5,840 nucleotides of DNA from a bacterium. Its GTDB lineage: Bacteria > UBA9089 > CG2-30-40-21 > SBAY01. Positions 5,219 through 5,840 of this stretch are shown here, piece after piece (position 1 is the stretch's first letter; the number at the start of each line of letters is the position of its first letter). Below the pieces are notes generated by a model, which saw only the letters and a list, made by a program, of their open reading frames with translations, ran no database searches and had not been told where the DNA came from. The DNA lies in assembly GCA_040757115.1 (NCBI GenBank), contig JBFLYA010000231.1, positions 1-5,840 of the forward strand, in the 5' to 3' direction. Made by a program: the position numbers and the translations under genes.

Positions 5219-5225
5219 GCCTAAC
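5219..5225 (-). other. Lone integron core site (possible attI junction)
   Basis: GTTAGGC on the minus strand, 22 bases before the MNT-HEPN start codon, in the same place relative to the gene as the cores that precede the other cassettes. I find no pairing RYYYAAC arm upstream within about 130 bases. That fits an attI site better than an attC, or else a decayed attC. Confidence 0.45.
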
Positions 5226-5230
5226 AAGTT

Positions 5231-5276
5231 ATTATATAGTTTTCTTTACTTTAACACAATAGCCTCAAAAAGTCAA
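5231..5276 (-). promoter_or_regulatory. Two overlapping promoters reading into the first cassette
   Basis: On the minus strand, one promoter is TTGACT (5276-5271), 17 bases, TAAAGT (5253-5248). The other is TTGTGT (5259-5254), 17 bases, TATAAT (5236-5231). Both lie immediately before the core at 5219-5225 and read into the MNT-HEPN gene, the position expected of an integron cassette promoter (Pc). Confidence 0.5.
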
Positions 5277-5769
5277 GAAAAAATTCGACAAAAACCAATA
5301 AATTCTCTATAACTCTAACTGGTTATCATTAACTTTTTACATGATATACAGAAAATAGGATAATTCTGCATGATTAATATACCAATCCATATTCCGCACT
5401 CATCCACTAAGGAAATAATATTTTTAGGACTGATAGGAAATTGCTTTTTTGAGTGTTTTGGGTATTATATCCATTTGTGCCCATTGTGAGGATATTTTAC
5501 CTCAAATTTTATCCTATGTCAACAAAAAATTCGGCTCTTTTGAAAAAATCCAAAAATTAGTATCAAAAATCTGCTCGATTAGATTAGGACAAAATCATAA
5601 AAATGGACATTGTCAATGACGATTTTGGACACACTTATCCTGCATGGTATGCTGATGGGAGAAAACTAGTACTGTGTTAAGTAAATTTTTTCACAGTTTT
5701 TTCTAAAGTTTTACTGATAAAATGACGATAATTCCACGTGGGCATAGAAATTTTAAGGAGGAAAGAATT
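5277..5769. other. Gene-free AT-rich region beside the array
   Basis: No credible gene on either strand. The clearest signals are the minus-strand promoter at 5494-5522, with its 6-bp inverted repeat, and the translation start region of the plus-strand gene near the right end. The short palindrome CATTG-T-CAATG lies near 5607-5617. A weak plus-strand promoter, TTGGAC, 17 bases, TATGCT, lies near 5625-5653. I see no integrase remnants or terminator. Confidence 0.5.
5494..5522 (-). promoter_or_regulatory. Near-consensus promoter overlapped by an inverted repeat
   Basis: On the minus strand: TTGACA (5522-5517), 17-base spacer, TAAAAT (5499-5494), with 6/6 and 5/6 matches. The inverted repeat AGGATA (5489-5494) / TATCCT (5510-5515) spans the -10 and spacer and could be an operator. 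Transcription would start near 5487 and run toward the array through about 260 bases without a gene. Confidence 0.55.
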
Positions 5770-5840
5770 ATGCAAAAAAGATATCCACGTGGTCCAAAAC
5801 CAAATTCATTTGATTTATCAGGAGAAATTCTCAAAACTAT
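5770..5840 (+). CDS. 5' end of an unrecognised protein gene
   Basis: Only 23 codons are in the window (MQKRYPRGPKPNSFDLSGEI and onward). AAGGAGG (5755-5761) stands eight bases before the ATG, so translation is likely. The N-terminus is basic and proline-rich. It is divergent from the cassettes, which is where an integron integrase would lie. However, these residues do not resemble the usual integrase N-terminus and the gap to the core at 5219 is about 545 bases. A transposase or regulator is equally possible. Confidence 0.5.
   Translation, partial: MQKRYPRGPKPNSFDLSGEILKT

Larger units (their letters stand above)
507..5225 (-). mobile_element. Integron gene-cassette array (integrase not in window)
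   Basis: Minus-strand genes alternate with attC-like sites at 507-563, 1072-1202, 1754-1792 (half), 3421-3553 and 4185-4317, plus a lone core at 5219-5225. In the minus direction each complete site opens with RYYYAAC and closes with GTTRRRY, with inverted arms between. The two sites at 3421 and 4185 are both 133 nt. The stop codons of the genes ending at 558 and 4312 lie inside the next core box. Gene starts follow the preceding core closely, 19 to 74 nt for three of the four cassettes. These traits define integron cassettes (established knowledge). The missing integrase is the main gap. A Xer-like or other repeat-mediated array is the alternative, but it would not explain the paired core boxes. 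Confidence 0.8.

Overview
The window reads as part of an integron gene-cassette array from an AT-rich bacterium that I cannot name from sequence alone. Every complete gene lies on the minus strand. The genes are separated by attC-like sites: paired RYYYAAC / GTTRRRY core boxes enclosing imperfect inverted repeats. Two genes (the nucleotidyltransferase-HEPN gene and the brnA-like antitoxin gene) have their TAA stop codon inside the following core box, which is typical of integron cassettes. No integrase gene is visible, so the integron call rests on the sites and on the gene-site-gene layout.

Layout, right to left (the reading direction of the cassettes). 5770-5840 holds the 5' end of an unrecognised gene on the plus strand, divergent from the cassettes. 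5226-5769 has no gene but carries good minus-strand promoters and ends at an unpaired GTTAGGC core at 5219-5225, a possible attI or first junction. Cassette 1 (about 5225-4191) encodes an MNT nucleotidyltransferase-HEPN fusion. Cassette 2 (about 4190-3427) encodes a small protein and an overlapping retropepsin-like aspartic protease. Cassette 3 starts at 3427 and encodes a 498-residue reverse transcriptase of the Abi/UG (DRT) defence type. It is followed by half an attC, an inverted-repeat element built of 7-bp units, a strong promoter feeding a predicted structured RNA, and an attC with one decayed core. Cassette 4 (about 1078-513) encodes a BrnT-type toxin with its antitoxin and a short attC. 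The leftmost 500 bases hold a MITE-like element with TA-flanked inverted ends and heptanucleotide tandem repeats.

The cargo fits what is known of large sedentary integrons: toxin-antitoxin modules, MNT-HEPN proteins and candidate anti-phage genes, each small and nearly self-contained. The genes are not an evident pathway. They are best read as independently acquired cassettes with defence or stability roles. The least explained parts are the reverse-transcriptase cassette with its rearranged downstream end, the predicted RNA at about 1304-1443, and the two heptad-repeat elements.
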